Shown: piece by piece, positions 33,263-41,930 of the stretch
How positions within the stretch are numbered: position 1 is the stretch's first letter
Layout of the letters: each line of letters begins with the position of its first letter
Source: an uncultured Paracoccaceae bacterium
GTDB lineage: Bacteria; Pseudomonadota; Alphaproteobacteria; Rhodobacterales; Rhodobacteraceae
Assembly: GCA_937916485.1 (NCBI GenBank)
Contig: CALFSV010000276.1
Span: 1-50,760 of the forward strand
Direction: 5' to 3'
DNA length: 50,760 nucleotides
The notes under the pieces: model-generated
The model's input: only the letters and a program-made list of their open reading frames with translations
Told to the model about the DNA's origin: nothing
Databases searched by the model: none
Translations under genes and position numbers: made by a program

Positions 33263-33673
33263 TGCCCCAGCCCTTCACTTTTACCTTTGCCGCCTTTGTC
33301 GCGACACAGATTGCGTAAGTCTATGTCTGGGTGGCCACTAGGGGAAGGCAGAGGATGCCACAAGGGCTGCTTTGACGTCACGACCATTGACTTTGTGTCG
33401 CACAGGGGCCATGTGCCACCTAACCATTGACCAAGCTGCCGCGTGAGCAGCGCGCTGTCGCGTTATCGCGATGTGAGTGCAGGGCGATGTGTCGACTGAG
33501 GTTCCCATCTTCACGCAAGGGGCCGCGCCAGGACGGTTTCGGGACAATCCGGTCTTGAGATCAGGTTCACGGCGCAACCCTTTTGCCGTCCGCATCCCAT
33601 AATGGGATCAGCGGTCATGACCTTTATTGCGGGCCTGCTCAAAGGCCCCCTGATTTATGAACAGGATATCCGA
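33263..33673. other. divergent intergenic region between mipZ and rhlE
   Basis: A 411-bp stretch without a convincing gene. It should hold both promoters. A small dyad TCGCG-TTAT-CGCGA lies at 33458-33471, and the 9-mer ACCATTGAC occurs twice about 40 nt apart. An in-frame ATG upstream of rhlE at 33617 could lengthen that protein, but homology does not support it. Confidence 0.4.
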
Positions 33674-34963
33674 ATGGATTTCGACATGCTGGGCCTTGCG
33701 CCCCGACTTATTGCGGCCCTTGCCGAACAAGGGATTACCGAACCGACCCCGATCCAAAGTCAGGCGATTCCGCACGCCATGAATGGCCGTGATGTCATGG
33801 GCCTCGCCCAGACAGGATCCGGCAAAACGGCAGCCTTTGGCCTGCCGATGATCGACGCCCTCATCAAAGACGGTGGTCGTCCGGTGCCAAAAGGCGCCAA
33901 GGCCCTCGTCCTTGCCCCCACACGTGAGCTGGCCAAGCAGATTTCTGATAATCTGACCGCCTATACCCAAGGCACCCACCTGAAGGTCGCTCTGGTGGTC
34001 GGCGGGGCCGGCATCACCGGTCAGATCCGTCGGATGGAACGGGGGGTCAGCCTTCTGGTCGCCACGCCGGGCCGTTTGATTGACCTTCTTGACCGCCGTG
34101 CCGTTACCTTGTCCGAGACACGGTTCCTTGTACTGGACGAGGCGGACCAGATGCTGGACATGGGCTTTATCCACGCCCTGCGCCGCATTGCGCCGCTGCT
34201 GCCTGCGGATAAGCAGACCATGCTGTTCTCGGCCACCATGCCCAAACAAATGGAAGAGCTGGCAGCCGCCTTCCTGCGCGAACCTGTCCGGGTGCAGGTC
34301 AATCCGCCGGGTCAGGCCGTTGCAAGGATCAGCCAGTCGGTGCATTTCGTCGCGCAAAAGGCCAAGGCCGATCTTTTGATCGAACTGCTTGATGCGCACC
34401 GGGATGAGCGGGCCCTGGTCTTTGGCCGGACCAAGCACGGAATGGAAAAGCTGTCGAAGTTGCTTGAGAGCAAGGGCTTTGCCGTGGCCTCCATCCACGG
34501 GAACAAAAGCCAGGGACAAAGGGACCGGGCGATCCGGGATTTCAAGGAAGGCAAGGTGCGCGTGTTGGTGGCGACAGATGTGGCGGCCCGTGGCCTCGAC
34601 ATCCCAGAGGTGCGCCACGTTTACAATTACGAGCTGCCGAATGTCGCTGAAAACTACGTTCACCGGATTGGCCGGACGGCCCGCGCCGGTGCGGATGGGG
34701 CCGCCATCGCCTTTTGCTCGCCTGAGGAAATGGGCGAGCTGAAGGACATCCAAAAGGCAATGAAGGCGGATATCCCCGTCGCCTCTGGCAGGCCCTGGGA
34801 AGTCATCGGTGCGCCGAAGAAGCGTAGCGGCGGCGGTGGCGGCCAGGGACGGCGCTTTGGTGGCGGTGCCGGCAAGGGCGCTGCCAATGCGGGCGGCCGT
34901 CCGGCAGCGGGCGGCGGACGTCGGCGCGCACCAGGCAAGGGCCGGGCGCATCAGGCCGCATGA
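33674..34963 (+). CDS. rhlE: DEAD-box RNA helicase RhlE
   Basis: A 429-residue ATP-dependent RNA helicase. All motifs are visible: Q-motif TEPTPIQSQAIP, motif I AQTGSGKT, Ia PTRELAKQ, II DEAD, III SAT, and VI HRIGRTAR. The C-terminal ~55 residues are rich in Gly, Arg and Ala, an RNA-binding tail. RhlE-type helicases act in ribosome assembly and RNA turnover. The start at 33674 matches the family; upstream in-frame Mets extend into the gap. Two 26-bp palindromes begin 4 nt after its stop codon. Confidence 0.92.
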   Translation: MDFDMLGLAPRLIAALAEQGITEPTPIQSQAIPHAMNGRDVMGLAQTGSGKTAAFGLPMIDALIKDGGRPVPKGAKALVLAPTRELAKQISDNLTAYTQGTHLKVALVVGGAGITGQIRRMERGVSLLVATPGRLIDLLDRRAVTLSETRFLVLDEADQMLDMGFIHALRRIAPLLPADKQTMLFSATMPKQMEELAAAFLREPVRVQVNPPGQAVARISQSVHFVAQKAKADLLIELLDAHRDERALVFGRTKHGMEKLSKLLESKGFAVASIHGNKSQGQRDRAIRDFKEGKVRVLVATDVAARGLDIPEVRHVYNYELPNVAENYVHRIGRTARAGADGAAIAFCSPEEMGELKDIQKAMKADIPVASGRPWEVIGAPKKRSGGGGGQGRRFGGGAGKGAANAGGRPAAGGGRRRAPGKGRAHQAA

Positions 34964-34967
34964 GGAG

Positions 34968-34993
34968 GTAAGGTGGGTCTTGACCCACCTTAC
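34968..34993. repeat. 26-bp palindromic repeat, copy 1
   Basis: Perfect 11-bp arms GTAAGGTGGGT (34968-34978) and ACCCACCTTAC (34983-34993) with loop CTTG, 4 nt after the rhlE stop. The same arms recur at 35015-35040 and 49876-49901. Confidence 0.9.
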
Positions 34994-35014
34994 GCAAAGA
35001 CACTGTCCATTTGA

Positions 35015-35040
35015 GTAAGGTGGGTTTGAACCCACCTTAC
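35015..35040. repeat. 26-bp palindromic repeat, copy 2
   Basis: Arms GTAAGGTGGGT (35015-35025) and ACCCACCTTAC (35030-35040) with loop TTGA, 47 nt downstream of copy 1. The loop differs while the arms are identical, suggesting that stem structure is what is kept. Confidence 0.9.
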
Positions 35041-35060
35041 CGACCCCACCCAAACGACAA

Positions 35061-35087
35061 ACGCCGCCCCGAGGGGCGGCGTTTTTT
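35061..35087. terminator. bidirectional intrinsic terminator between rhlE and rpmE
   Basis: ACGCCGCCCC (35061-35070) pairs with GGGGCGGCGT (35073-35082), followed by a run of six T on the plus strand. On the minus strand the sequence after the stem is also T-rich (TTTGTCGTTT), so it can serve both rhlE and the convergent rpmE. Confidence 0.85.
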
Positions 35088-35113
35088 GTTCGTATCTTTC
35101 TGCTGGCGAAAGC

Positions 35114-35335
35114 TTAGAAGCCCAGGCCTGCGTACTTGTTCTTGAACTTCGACACCCGGCCGCCGCTGTCAAGCAGGCGTGTGCCGCCACCGGTCCAGGC
35201 CGGGTGGGACAGGGGATCAATCTCAAGCGACATCTGATCGCCTTCTTTGCCCCAGGTGGACTTCATCTGGATCACACTGCCATCGGTCATCTTGACGTCG
35301 ATGAGGTGGTACTCGGGGTGAATGCCGTCTTTCAT
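35114..35335 (-). CDS. rpmE: 50S ribosomal protein L31
   Basis: A 73-residue L31 of the cysteine-free type, starting [20 protein letters not shown] and containing [11 protein letters not shown]. The absence of the CxxC zinc motif marks the zinc-independent class. A GAGGAGAG ribosome site precedes the ATG at 35335. It follows rplS by 11 nt and closes the rpsP-rimM-trmD-rplS-rpmE block. Confidence 0.96.
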   Translation of the reverse strand: MKDGIHPEYHLIDVKMTDGSVIQMKSTWGKEGDQMSLEIDPLSHPAWTGGGTRLLDSGGRVSKFKNKYAGLGF

Positions 35336-35346
35336 CTCATCTCTCC

Positions 35347-35730
35347 TCAGGCTTCGGCGTTTGCCGCAGGTTTGTAGTTCGTCATCTCCTTGATCCGGGC
35401 AGACTTGCCCCGACGATCGCGCAGATAGTACAGCTTGGCCCGGCGGACGCGACCGCGGCGAACCACGGTGATGCTGTCGATGTTGGTGGAGTGCAGGGGG
35501 AAAACCCGCTCGACGCCTTCGCCAAAGGAAATCTTGCGGACGGTGAACGATCCGGCAATGCCCGAGCCATTCTTGCGGCTGATGCAAACGCCTTCGTAGT
35601 TCTGCACCCGGGTGCGGGTGCCTTCTGTCACGCGGAAACCGACGCGAATGGTGTCGCCGGCCTTGAAGTCGGGAATGTCTTTCCCGAGGGAGGCGATTTG
35701 CTCAGCCTCCAGTTGTGCGATCAGGTCCAT
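35347..35730 (-). CDS. rplS: 50S ribosomal protein L19
   Basis: A 127-residue L19 with the family segments [50 protein letters not shown] and [22 protein letters not shown] at 35730 has AAGGAG 9 nt upstream. Slightly longer C-terminus (KPAANAEA). It lies 52 nt downstream of trmD, and rpmE follows. Confidence 0.96.
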   Translation of the reverse strand: MDLIAQLEAEQIASLGKDIPDFKAGDTIRVGFRVTEGTRTRVQNYEGVCISRKNGSGIAGSFTVRKISFGEGVERVFPLHSTNIDSITVVRRGRVRRAKLYYLRDRRGKSARIKEMTNYKPAANAEA

Positions 35731-35782
35731 CTGATCTGCTCCTTTTGATGCGCGTGGTTTGCCCACGGATGTTGTCGCGTCC

Positions 35783-36622
35783 TCAGAGCTCTTGGTCTTC
35801 GTCCGGGTTCAAGCCGTGCTGCGCACAGTATGCCCGCCAGAGATCAGGTCGTCGTTCTTTCGTAAGCCTTTCGGCCATCGCCTTCCGCCAGGCAGTTATC
35901 TTCGCGTGATGTCCCGACAGAAGCACTTCGGGTATCGCGCGACCTTCCCAGACGGCCGGTTTTGTATACTGGGGATGTTCCAAAAGCCCATGAGAAAAGG
36001 ATTCCTCTTCTGTGGACGCCTGATTCCCAAGCACGCGGGGTATAAGCCGGACGGTCGCGTCAATCAAGGCCTGTGCCGCGATCTCGCCGCCGGTCAGGAT
36101 AAAGTCGCCCAATGAGACCTCGGTGACCCCGAAATGGTCGAGCGCACGTTCGTCCACACCCTCGAACCGCCCGCAGAGCAGGATCACTCCGTCCGCGCGG
36201 GCAAGGCTTCTTGCCATGGCCTGATCGAAGGGCCGTCCCCGGGGTGAGAGGTAGATCAAAGGGGTGATCCCCCGCGCCTGTGATTTGGCCTCAAGGATTG
36301 CTTTGCCCACGATATCGGCTCGCAGGACCATCCCCGCCCCGCCGCCTGCAGGGGTGTCATCGACGTTGTGGTGCCTGCCCTCCCCGAAGGTCCGCAGATC
36401 ATGGGTGCGCAGCTGCCACAGCCCGTCCTGCAGGGCCTTGCCGGTCAGGCTTTCGCCCAGCACTCCGGGGAACGCCTGAGGGACCAGCGTGATCACCTGA
36501 GCCATCCAGCTGCCGGCAAGATCGGGGTCGTCCGTCAACAGCTCGCGCGGGCGCAAGGTCGGGCGAATGGATTTGCGGCCCAAGGCCCGCGGGGCGGGAG
36601 TGGATTTGGCAACGTCAGTCAT
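35783..36622 (-). CDS. trmD: tRNA (guanine-N1)-methyltransferase TrmD
   Basis: A 279-residue SPOUT methyltransferase that makes m1G37 in tRNA. Family motifs are [31 protein letters not shown] and [15 protein letters not shown]. About 38 residues precede the usual TrmD start ([16 protein letters not shown]); similar extensions are known in Rhodobacteraceae, so ATG at 36622 is kept, though 36505 is possible. It is preceded by two sulfotransferase-like genes that interrupt the rimM-trmD neighbourhood. Confidence 0.94.
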   Translation of the reverse strand: MTDVAKSTPAPRALGRKSIRPTLRPRELLTDDPDLAGSWMAQVITLVPQAFPGVLGESLTGKALQDGLWQLRTHDLRTFGEGRHHNVDDTPAGGGAGMVLRADIVGKAILEAKSQARGITPLIYLSPRGRPFDQAMARSLARADGVILLCGRFEGVDERALDHFGVTEVSLGDFILTGGEIAAQALIDATVRLIPRVLGNQASTEEESFSHGLLEHPQYTKPAVWEGRAIPEVLLSGHHAKITAWRKAMAERLTKERRPDLWRAYCAQHGLNPDEDQEL

Positions 36623-36682
36623 TGCGCCCACATACGCCAAGTAGGGGGCAATGGGAACGTCCCGATTATATCGGTCAGGCCG

Positions 36683-37507
36683 TCAGGTCGGAGGTCGTTG
36701 CTCAAGGGTTTGCTTGTTCCATAAGGCCAGCTTTCGAGCCATCAGCAGGTCGTCATCAAGACCGCTACGGTTCATCGCCAACATCTGGTCTACGATCTCT
36801 GTTGATGGGCTTGCATTCCGGGGCCCGGCTGCTGTCATCGCCTTTCTTGTCGCTCTGGGCAGGCCCAACAAGTCGACGATTGGCGTTGCTGGACCCAGCG
36901 GCAGGGGGCTTGTGTCCTCCAGCCAGGTCGCAACCACGCGATGAGGGGCCACGGCCTTGGCGATTTCTGCCGCGGAATGTTGCAGGTCAACCTTTGGCCG
37001 AAGAAGATCTACGTAGCTTTCCATGTCCATTGTCAGACGGGACCGCCGGAGGTTCTGAACGTAGGTGCTGCGCAGCCAGGCCTCGGACCGCCGAAGCGAC
37101 AGGTAAAACGTGATGTCAAATGTGGGACCGCAGGCTTCTTCGAGGACACGGGCGGTCGTCGCCATCAATTCTGGCGCGGCCGTATAGCCATCTTGACCGT
37201 TGCGGCCCGGGATCAAACCGCAGAGATCCTCTGCGCTTATACAAAGCCCGCGCTTTCGGCCAAGAACCAGTGTTCCAAGAAACGTCTGCAGCCTAAAGGC
37301 GTATTCGGCCAGGGAGAACGGGTCGCCTATGCGCGATTGAAAGGTGGCCGCTTTCAGAACGTCAGGAATGCGGCCGGGCAGGACGAGCGCGTAGTGCGGC
37401 CAGATCAGCGGACCGTTCTGATCAAGTACCGCCTGGATCGAGGATGTGCCTGTCTTGTGAAAGCCGCCATGGACGACGATCCGTCGGCGACTTTGGGATT
37501 GGGGCAT
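36683..37507 (-). CDS. sulfotransferase-like protein (second of a tandem pair)
   Basis: A 274-residue P-loop protein resembling bacterial sulfotransferases. The PAPS 5'-phosphosulfate loop is GGFHKTGTSSIQ near residue 14, and the 3'-phosphate segment is SLRRSEAWLRSTYVQNL near residue 137. It begins 6 nt after the stop of a paralogue that shares the same two motifs. It may transfer sulfate to an envelope glycan or a small molecule, but the acceptor is unknown. It sits between rimM and trmD inside a ribosome-maturation block, an unusual place. Confidence 0.75.
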   Translation of the reverse strand: MPQSQSRRRIVVHGGFHKTGTSSIQAVLDQNGPLIWPHYALVLPGRIPDVLKAATFQSRIGDPFSLAEYAFRLQTFLGTLVLGRKRGLCISAEDLCGLIPGRNGQDGYTAAPELMATTARVLEEACGPTFDITFYLSLRRSEAWLRSTYVQNLRRSRLTMDMESYVDLLRPKVDLQHSAAEIAKAVAPHRVVATWLEDTSPLPLGPATPIVDLLGLPRATRKAMTAAGPRNASPSTEIVDQMLAMNRSGLDDDLLMARKLALWNKQTLEQRPPT

Positions 37508-37513
37508 CTGCCG

Positions 37514-38362
37514 CTAGTCTGCTGTCGGGTCGGCGGGCGGAGCCCAACCACCGACCTTGTATTCTTCTAACAGGGCGGCCTTGCGGGTCCTGACGTCGGC
37601 ATCTGTCAGCGCCGATCGATTCAGGGCAAGGTACTCGGATATCAGATCTGAGGGCGGACCTGCGTTGCCCTGACCAACCGGGGTCAATTGATCGCGCACC
37701 TCATCAGGCAGGTCGATCAATTCCAGCAAGGCGCCGCCCGGTCCCTTCGGGTGGGTTCTGCTTTCTTCCAGCGGCAAGGTAAAGACCTGATGGGGCGCAA
37801 TGGCGCCGGCGACCTCTGACACGACACTTTGCAGGTCAGATGCAGGCCGATAGATCGGGGCCCATTCTTCAAACCCGGCACGCAGTCTCTGGCCATGCAA
37901 ATGATGCCCCCACGCACTGTAGAGCCATGGTTCCGGCTCTCTGGTTGAGTAGACGACGATGATTTCAGCGCCCGGGAACCGTTCGGCAAAATATCCTGCC
38001 ACGACAGAGACGGTATAGGGTGCCGTCCCATAGTCCATCACGCCCGGCCAGCCGGGGCAATGACCGGACAACGCCTCGCAGCTGATCACGATGTCGCGGG
38101 GGTCATCGGCCTGTGGCAACAGGTCTTCTAGCGACAGGGCCTCATCCAGCACTTCGACGAGATTGGACAACAGCAACGGATTACGGCTGCGTGCGAACCG
38201 CATGCAAAGCTGGGCAACAGGTTTGAGGTGGCGCAGTTGGAGGGTCGCCAAATTGTCCCGTAGATTGCGTCTGTTCACCCAGAGAAAATGCTGGATAGAA
38301 CTTGTCCCGGTCTTGTGAAAGCCCGGATGAATCAGAATACGTCGGGGACGGCGTGGGGACAT
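37514..38362 (-). CDS. sulfotransferase-like protein (first of a tandem pair)
   Basis: A 282-residue P-loop protein with HPGFHKTGTSSIQ near residue 13 and VYSTREPEPWLYSAWGHHL near residue 143, matching the PAPS-binding elements of sulfotransferases. It is a diverged paralogue of the next gene; similar tails (ALNRSALTDADVRTRKAALL here) show they share one architecture. Acceptor unknown. It starts 64 nt after the rimM stop on the same strand, so it may be co-transcribed with ribosome-maturation genes. Confidence 0.75.
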   Translation of the reverse strand: MSPRRPRRILIHPGFHKTGTSSIQHFLWVNRRNLRDNLATLQLRHLKPVAQLCMRFARSRNPLLLSNLVEVLDEALSLEDLLPQADDPRDIVISCEALSGHCPGWPGVMDYGTAPYTVSVVAGYFAERFPGAEIIVVYSTREPEPWLYSAWGHHLHGQRLRAGFEEWAPIYRPASDLQSVVSEVAGAIAPHQVFTLPLEESRTHPKGPGGALLELIDLPDEVRDQLTPVGQGNAGPPSDLISEYLALNRSALTDADVRTRKAALLEEYKVGGWAPPADPTAD

Positions 38363-38426
38363 CGAAACCTACAGACAAAACCGTCTTTAGAGTGGGGCGC
38401 GTCGGTCCACGATGCAAGTCCGGGGT

Positions 38427-38933
38427 TCAGAAAAGCCCCTCTGGTGGGTCGGCCACGATCCGCCCTGCTGCAAGATCGACCGTTGGGACAGCGCGTTGGG
38501 TAAACGGGAGAAGGACGGTGGCCTTCATGTCAGGCCCCTGAACCTCAAGGATGTCTGACGCACCGTGGTTCAGCACGTCCTTGACGTGGCCAAGAAGGGC
38601 GCCGCTGGTGTCATGGACGGGCAATCCGATCAGATCGGCATGGTAGAATTCATCATCGGGCAAGGATGGCAGCTTGTCGCGCCCGGCCATCAGGGTCACG
38701 CCCTTGAGGGCATCGGCGGCTTCCTTGCTGCTCACGCCTTCGATCCGGGCGACCAGTGCATTGGTCGTCTGACCGACGATGACAAGCTTGGGAAAGACCT
38801 TGCCGTCTTCGGTGGTCAGCGGGGCGTAGTCCGCGATGGCCTCCGGATCGGCGCAAAAGGATTTCAGGCGCACATCTCCATGAACGCCAAAAGCGCCCGA
38901 TATGGCCCCGACGACGATCTTGTCCTGGCTCAT
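38427..38933 (-). CDS. rimM: 16S rRNA processing protein RimM
   Basis: A 168-residue 30S maturation factor. The N-terminal half begins [23 protein letters not shown], the RimM hallmark, and the PRC-barrel half contains [21 protein letters not shown] and ends in [16 protein letters not shown]. It binds S19 and helps assemble the 30S head. It follows rpsP after a 63-nt gap that contains a strong hairpin. Confidence 0.95.
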   Translation of the reverse strand: MSQDKIVVGAISGAFGVHGDVRLKSFCADPEAIADYAPLTTEDGKVFPKLVIVGQTTNALVARIEGVSSKEAADALKGVTLMAGRDKLPSLPDDEFYHADLIGLPVHDTSGALLGHVKDVLNHGASDILEVQGPDMKATVLLPFTQRAVPTVDLAAGRIVADPPEGLF

Positions 38934-38959
38934 TGTGTGCCTGTCATGTGAAAGAGTGG

Positions 38960-38987
38960 TCCGGGGGCCCAGCTACGGGCCCCCGGA
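38960..38987 (-). terminator. 11-bp hairpin between rpsP and rimM
   Basis: TCCGGGGGCCC (38960-38970) pairs perfectly with GGGCCCCCGGA (38977-38987) around AGCTAC, just after the rpsP stop on the minus strand. No U-run follows, so partial termination or RNA processing that keeps rimM below rpsP is likely. Confidence 0.65.
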
Positions 38988-38996
38988 TGGAACAAT

Positions 38997-39389
38997 TTAC
39001 TCGGAAGCAGCTTCTTCTGCGGCTGCTTCGGCCGGGGCTTCCTCGGCGGGGGCTGCGTCGCGAGCGGCCTTCTTCTCGGCGCGATCTTTGGCGGCCTTGC
39101 CGGGCTCACCCTTCTTGAGGTTTGCACGCTCTTTCTTGGGCAGAACGCCAGCGGCCTCAAGCATACGGGCGACGCGGTCGGTGGGCTGGGCGCCTTTGGC
39201 GATCCAGGCCTGGACCTTTTCGACGTCCATCTTCACGCGCTCTTCGCTGTCTTTGGGCAGAAGTGGGTTGTAGGTGCCCAGCTTCTCAATGAAGCGGCCG
39301 TCGCGCGGCATGCGGCTGTCGGCAGCAACGATTGCGTAGTGAGGGCGCTTTTTCGAGCCGCCACGGGCGAGCCGGATTTTCATGGCCAT
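38997..39389 (-). CDS. rpsP: 30S ribosomal protein S16
   Basis: A 130-residue S16. The core [20 protein letters not shown] is followed by [17 protein letters not shown]. After residue ~85 there is an Ala/Glu/Lys-rich tail ending EEAASE, common in alphaproteobacteria. An AAGGAG site precedes the ATG. It heads rpsP-rimM-(two sulfotransferase genes)-trmD-rplS-rpmE. Confidence 0.96.
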   Translation of the reverse strand: MAMKIRLARGGSKKRPHYAIVAADSRMPRDGRFIEKLGTYNPLLPKDSEERVKMDVEKVQAWIAKGAQPTDRVARMLEAAGVLPKKERANLKKGEPGKAAKDRAEKKAARDAAPAEEAPAEAAAEEAASE

Positions 39390-39443
39390 GGTAATGTCTC
39401 CTTAGATGGCAATGGGTGGTGTAGGGGTAGCGGGGGTCTCCCC

Positions 39444-39740
39444 CTACGCCTGGTGGGTTTCGTGGTGTTTGATGACTTCCTGGATCACGAAGGCCAGAAA
39501 CTTCTTGGCGAATTCAGGGTCGAGGTCGGCCTGCTTCGCAAGATCGGTGAGCCGGGCAATCTGCGCCTCTTCCCGGACAGGGTCCGACGGGGGCAGGTCG
39601 TGTTCGGCCTTGAGCCGCCCGACGGATTGGGTGTGCTTGAACCGCTCGGCCAGCGTAAAGACAAGGATCGCATCAAGGCGGTCAATGCTTTCGCGGTGTC
39701 CCTTCAGAAGGTCGGCAGCGAGGGCGACGGGATCAGTCAT
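39444..39740 (-). CDS. chorismate mutase (AroQ type)
   Basis: A 98-residue all-helical chorismate mutase converting chorismate to prephenate. The pattern RESIDRLDAILVFTLAERF, then HTQSVGRLKAEHDLPP and PVREEAQIARL supplies the usual Arg and Lys active-site residues of AroQ-class monofunctional enzymes. ATG at 39740 has GGAGA upstream. It lies between the GNAT array and rpsP, a position I recall from related genomes. Confidence 0.9.
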   Translation of the reverse strand: MTDPVALAADLLKGHRESIDRLDAILVFTLAERFKHTQSVGRLKAEHDLPPSDPVREEAQIARLTDLAKQADLDPEFAKKFLAFVIQEVIKHHETHQA

Positions 39741-39818
39741 GAATGTCTCCGAAATGGCGATTGAGAGGCATGATTTCACACCAGACGGGGTGGCATGGGC
39801 CTATGGTCAAGCGGCGCG

Positions 39819-40391
39819 TCATAGGTCTGGCTCCGGCCGGGGGTAGCGGTAGCAGGCGGCGCCGTCAAAGTCGCCCGACGGATCGCGCTGGGCGCCCAAC
39901 CGCTCGGCCAACCTAACGGAACGGGTGTTTTCGGGGTCGATGTAGCTGACCAGATTGTCCCAGCCCAAGGCATAGTAGGCATTGTTTCGGGCAGAGCGGG
40001 CGGCCTCAAAGGCATAGCCATGCCCTTCGGCCTCCGGGGTGAAGATGAAACCAAGCTCTGGTTCCGGGTCGCCCCGCTCGTGGTTGAGGACGACAAAGCC
40101 CAGCACCGACCGGTCCCGTTGCAGTTCGACCGTCCAGAGGCCCGCACCGCGAAGCAGCCAACTGGCCGTCATCTGAAGAAAGTCATCCCAGGCCTCGTCC
40201 CGCGTCATCGGGCCACCGACAAAGCGACCACGCTCGGAACAGACGATATCGGCATAGATATCGAAATCTTCCATATAGGGGCCGCGCAGCGAGGTGCGGT
40301 CGGTGGAAATGCGGGGCAGGGACTGCCCGATCCGCTCAACCGCGACGGCGGCCTGGCCTTCGGGCCGGGCTTCCCAGGGGGCAAGTGTCAT
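39819..40391 (-). CDS. GNAT acetyltransferase (RimJ/RimL-like), array member 5
   Basis: A 190-residue GNAT of the Acetyltransf_3 type. Recognisable elements are ISTDRTSLRGPYMEDFDIYA, RFVGGPMTRDEAW, the acetyl-CoA strand PELGFIFTPEAEGHGYAFEA and the C-terminal YIDPENTRSVRLAERLGA. It has an extra ~28-residue N-terminus compared with the other four. Substrate unknown; relatives acetylate N-termini or small molecules. It is last in a five-gene array and its start overlaps the stop of the previous gene by 4 nt. Confidence 0.85.
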   Translation of the reverse strand: MTLAPWEARPEGQAAVAVERIGQSLPRISTDRTSLRGPYMEDFDIYADIVCSERGRFVGGPMTRDEAWDDFLQMTASWLLRGAGLWTVELQRDRSVLGFVVLNHERGDPEPELGFIFTPEAEGHGYAFEAARSARNNAYYALGWDNLVSYIDPENTRSVRLAERLGAQRDPSGDFDGAACYRYPRPEPDL

Positions 40392-40912
40392 GACGGGCGC
40401 TCCTCTTTGGAGTGGCGCCATATGTGCAGCGTCCCGTGGTCGGGATGGTCGTAGGTTCCTTCGGGCGTGCAGCCCATCCGCCGGGCCAAGGCGACCGAGC
40501 GGGCGTTGGACGGGTCGACGAGGCTGGCGAGCGGCGGCATGTGCAGCGCGTCATAGGCATGGGCGCGTGCGGCCAATGCGGCCTCGTAGGCAATGCCCTT
40601 GCCTTCGGCGCCGTCAAAGACGGACCAGGCCAGTTCCGGTTCCGGCCAGCCTTCGGGATAATAAAGACCGACAATGCCCATCGGTGCGTCGGTGTCCCGG
40701 TCGGCGATCATCCACCGACCAAAACCGCGCAGATGCCAATGGCCCAGTATGGCGCAGAGCTGTTGGAACGCCTCACGTTCGTTGAACGGCCCGCCGACGG
40801 TGACGGTGCGGGGCGAGGCGCGGAACCCGGCATAGGCGGCAAAGTCCTCGATGCGCGGGGCGCGCAGGGTAAGCCGATCGGTGGTCAGGACAGGGATCAG
40901 GACGGGGATCAT
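40388..40912 (-). CDS. GNAT acetyltransferase (RimJ/RimL-like), array member 4
   Basis: A 174-residue GNAT with LTTDRLTLRAPRIEDFAAYA, VGGPFNEREAFQQL, the acetyl-CoA loop ELAWSVFDGAEGKGIAYEA and LVDPSNARSVALARRMGCT, all at the family positions. Start at 40912 overlaps the stop of member 3 by 4 nt. The frame stays open for 244 codons upstream, but that is antisense-style shadow of members 1-3 and is not coding. Substrate unknown. Confidence 0.86.
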   Translation of the reverse strand: MIPVLIPVLTTDRLTLRAPRIEDFAAYAGFRASPRTVTVGGPFNEREAFQQLCAILGHWHLRGFGRWMIADRDTDAPMGIVGLYYPEGWPEPELAWSVFDGAEGKGIAYEAALAARAHAYDALHMPPLASLVDPSNARSVALARRMGCTPEGTYDHPDHGTLHIWRHSKEERPS

Positions 40913-41427
40913 GCCTCTGCCTCCGGCTTTGTATGACGGTAAACGAGGGTGTGTTCGTCCGGTTTTGGTTGCGGTGCATCGGGGTCGAGAACGGCACCCA
41001 GCTTTTCGGCAAGCCGGATCGATCGGGTGTTGCCGGGGGCGATATAGTTGACGATCGTGTCCCATTTCAGGACGTCCCAGGCATGCGTGATAGCGGCCTT
41101 TGCCGCCTCGGTCGCGATGCCTGTGCCTTCCAGATCGTCGGCCAGGATCATCCAGCCAATCTCGGTCTCGGGCCAGTCGGGCGGGGTCCAGGGGCCAACA
41201 AGGCCGATGGCCGTATCTTCGCCGCGCAGGGTGACGGCCCACATGCCGTAGCCAAAGATTTCCCAATGACCCAGTTCGGAGGCAAAGGTCCGCCAGGACT
41301 TGCCAAGAGTATGCGGGCCACCAAGGCCTGCCGACCGCTCTGACATCGAGAATGCGCGGGCTGCCTCCCAATCGCAGGGGGCGGGTCGGCGCAGGATCAG
41401 CCTGCGGGTGTGGATCATTTCGCTCAT
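40909..41427 (-). CDS. GNAT acetyltransferase (RimJ/RimL-like), array member 3
   Basis: A 172-residue GNAT starting MSEMIHTRRLILRRPAPCDW. The acetyl-CoA region is ETEIGWMILADDLEGTGIATEA and the C-terminal block IAPGNTRSIRLAEKLGA. It lacks the RGPF/GGP spacing of the others (LGGPHTLGKSW) and has the shortest loop set. Overlaps both neighbours by 4 nt. Substrate unknown. Confidence 0.86.
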   Translation of the reverse strand: MSEMIHTRRLILRRPAPCDWEAARAFSMSERSAGLGGPHTLGKSWRTFASELGHWEIFGYGMWAVTLRGEDTAIGLVGPWTPPDWPETEIGWMILADDLEGTGIATEAAKAAITHAWDVLKWDTIVNYIAPGNTRSIRLAEKLGAVLDPDAPQPKPDEHTLVYRHTKPEAEA

Positions 41428-41930
41428 GCGGCCCCCATCGGGTGTCGCCAGACATCAACTGTCGTGCCGCTTGGATAGGTGTGCGTGCCTTCCTTGGTGC
41501 AGCCCAGCCGCCGGGCCAGACCGATGGAGCGATCGTTGTCGGCCGCGATGTAGGAGGCGAGTGCGGGCAGTCCCTGTACGGCGGCCCAGTTGCGCAGGGC
41601 AGCTGCGCCCTCGGACGCCAGTCCCTGACCTTCGAAACCGTCAAACATCACCCAGCTCAGTTCCGGCTCCTCCAGCGTGATCGGGTGCCAGATAGAGAAA
41701 CGTCCGGCCGGTTTGCCTGTTGCCGTCTCGGTCGCGAAGAAGGCGCCATAGCCCCGCGCGACCCAATGCCCAAGGTGGATCATGCAGCTATCCCAGGCCT
41801 CGCGCTTGTCCGTGCTGGGTCCGCCAAGGAATTGTGACCTCGGTGAGGCTGCAAACACTGCGAAGGCCTCGTAATGGGCCATCTCAAATGTGCCAAGCGT
41901 CAGGCGGGGGGTTATGAGCGTCGGGATCAT
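41424..41930 (-). CDS. GNAT acetyltransferase (RimJ/RimL-like), array member 2
   Basis: A 168-residue GNAT with LITPRLTLGTFEMAHYEAFA, LGGPSTDKREAW, ELSWVMFDGFEGQGLASEGA and IAADNDRSIGLARRLGCTKE. It shares the tail pattern (DVWRHPMGAA) with member 4 (HIWRHSKEERPS), suggesting that these two are the closest pair. Overlaps both neighbours by 4 nt. Confidence 0.86.
   Translation of the reverse strand: MIPTLITPRLTLGTFEMAHYEAFAVFAASPRSQFLGGPSTDKREAWDSCMIHLGHWVARGYGAFFATETATGKPAGRFSIWHPITLEEPELSWVMFDGFEGQGLASEGAAALRNWAAVQGLPALASYIAADNDRSIGLARRLGCTKEGTHTYPSGTTVDVWRHPMGAA

Noticed and set aside
33608..35053. 481-codon minus-strand frame opposite rhlE
   Set aside because: Shadow of rhlE, and it runs through the palindromic repeats and terminator; no family resemblance.
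40913..41644. N-terminal extension of GNAT array member 4
   Set aside because: The upstream in-frame stretch overlaps members 2 and 3 in another frame; the GNAT domain begins at the ATG at 40912.
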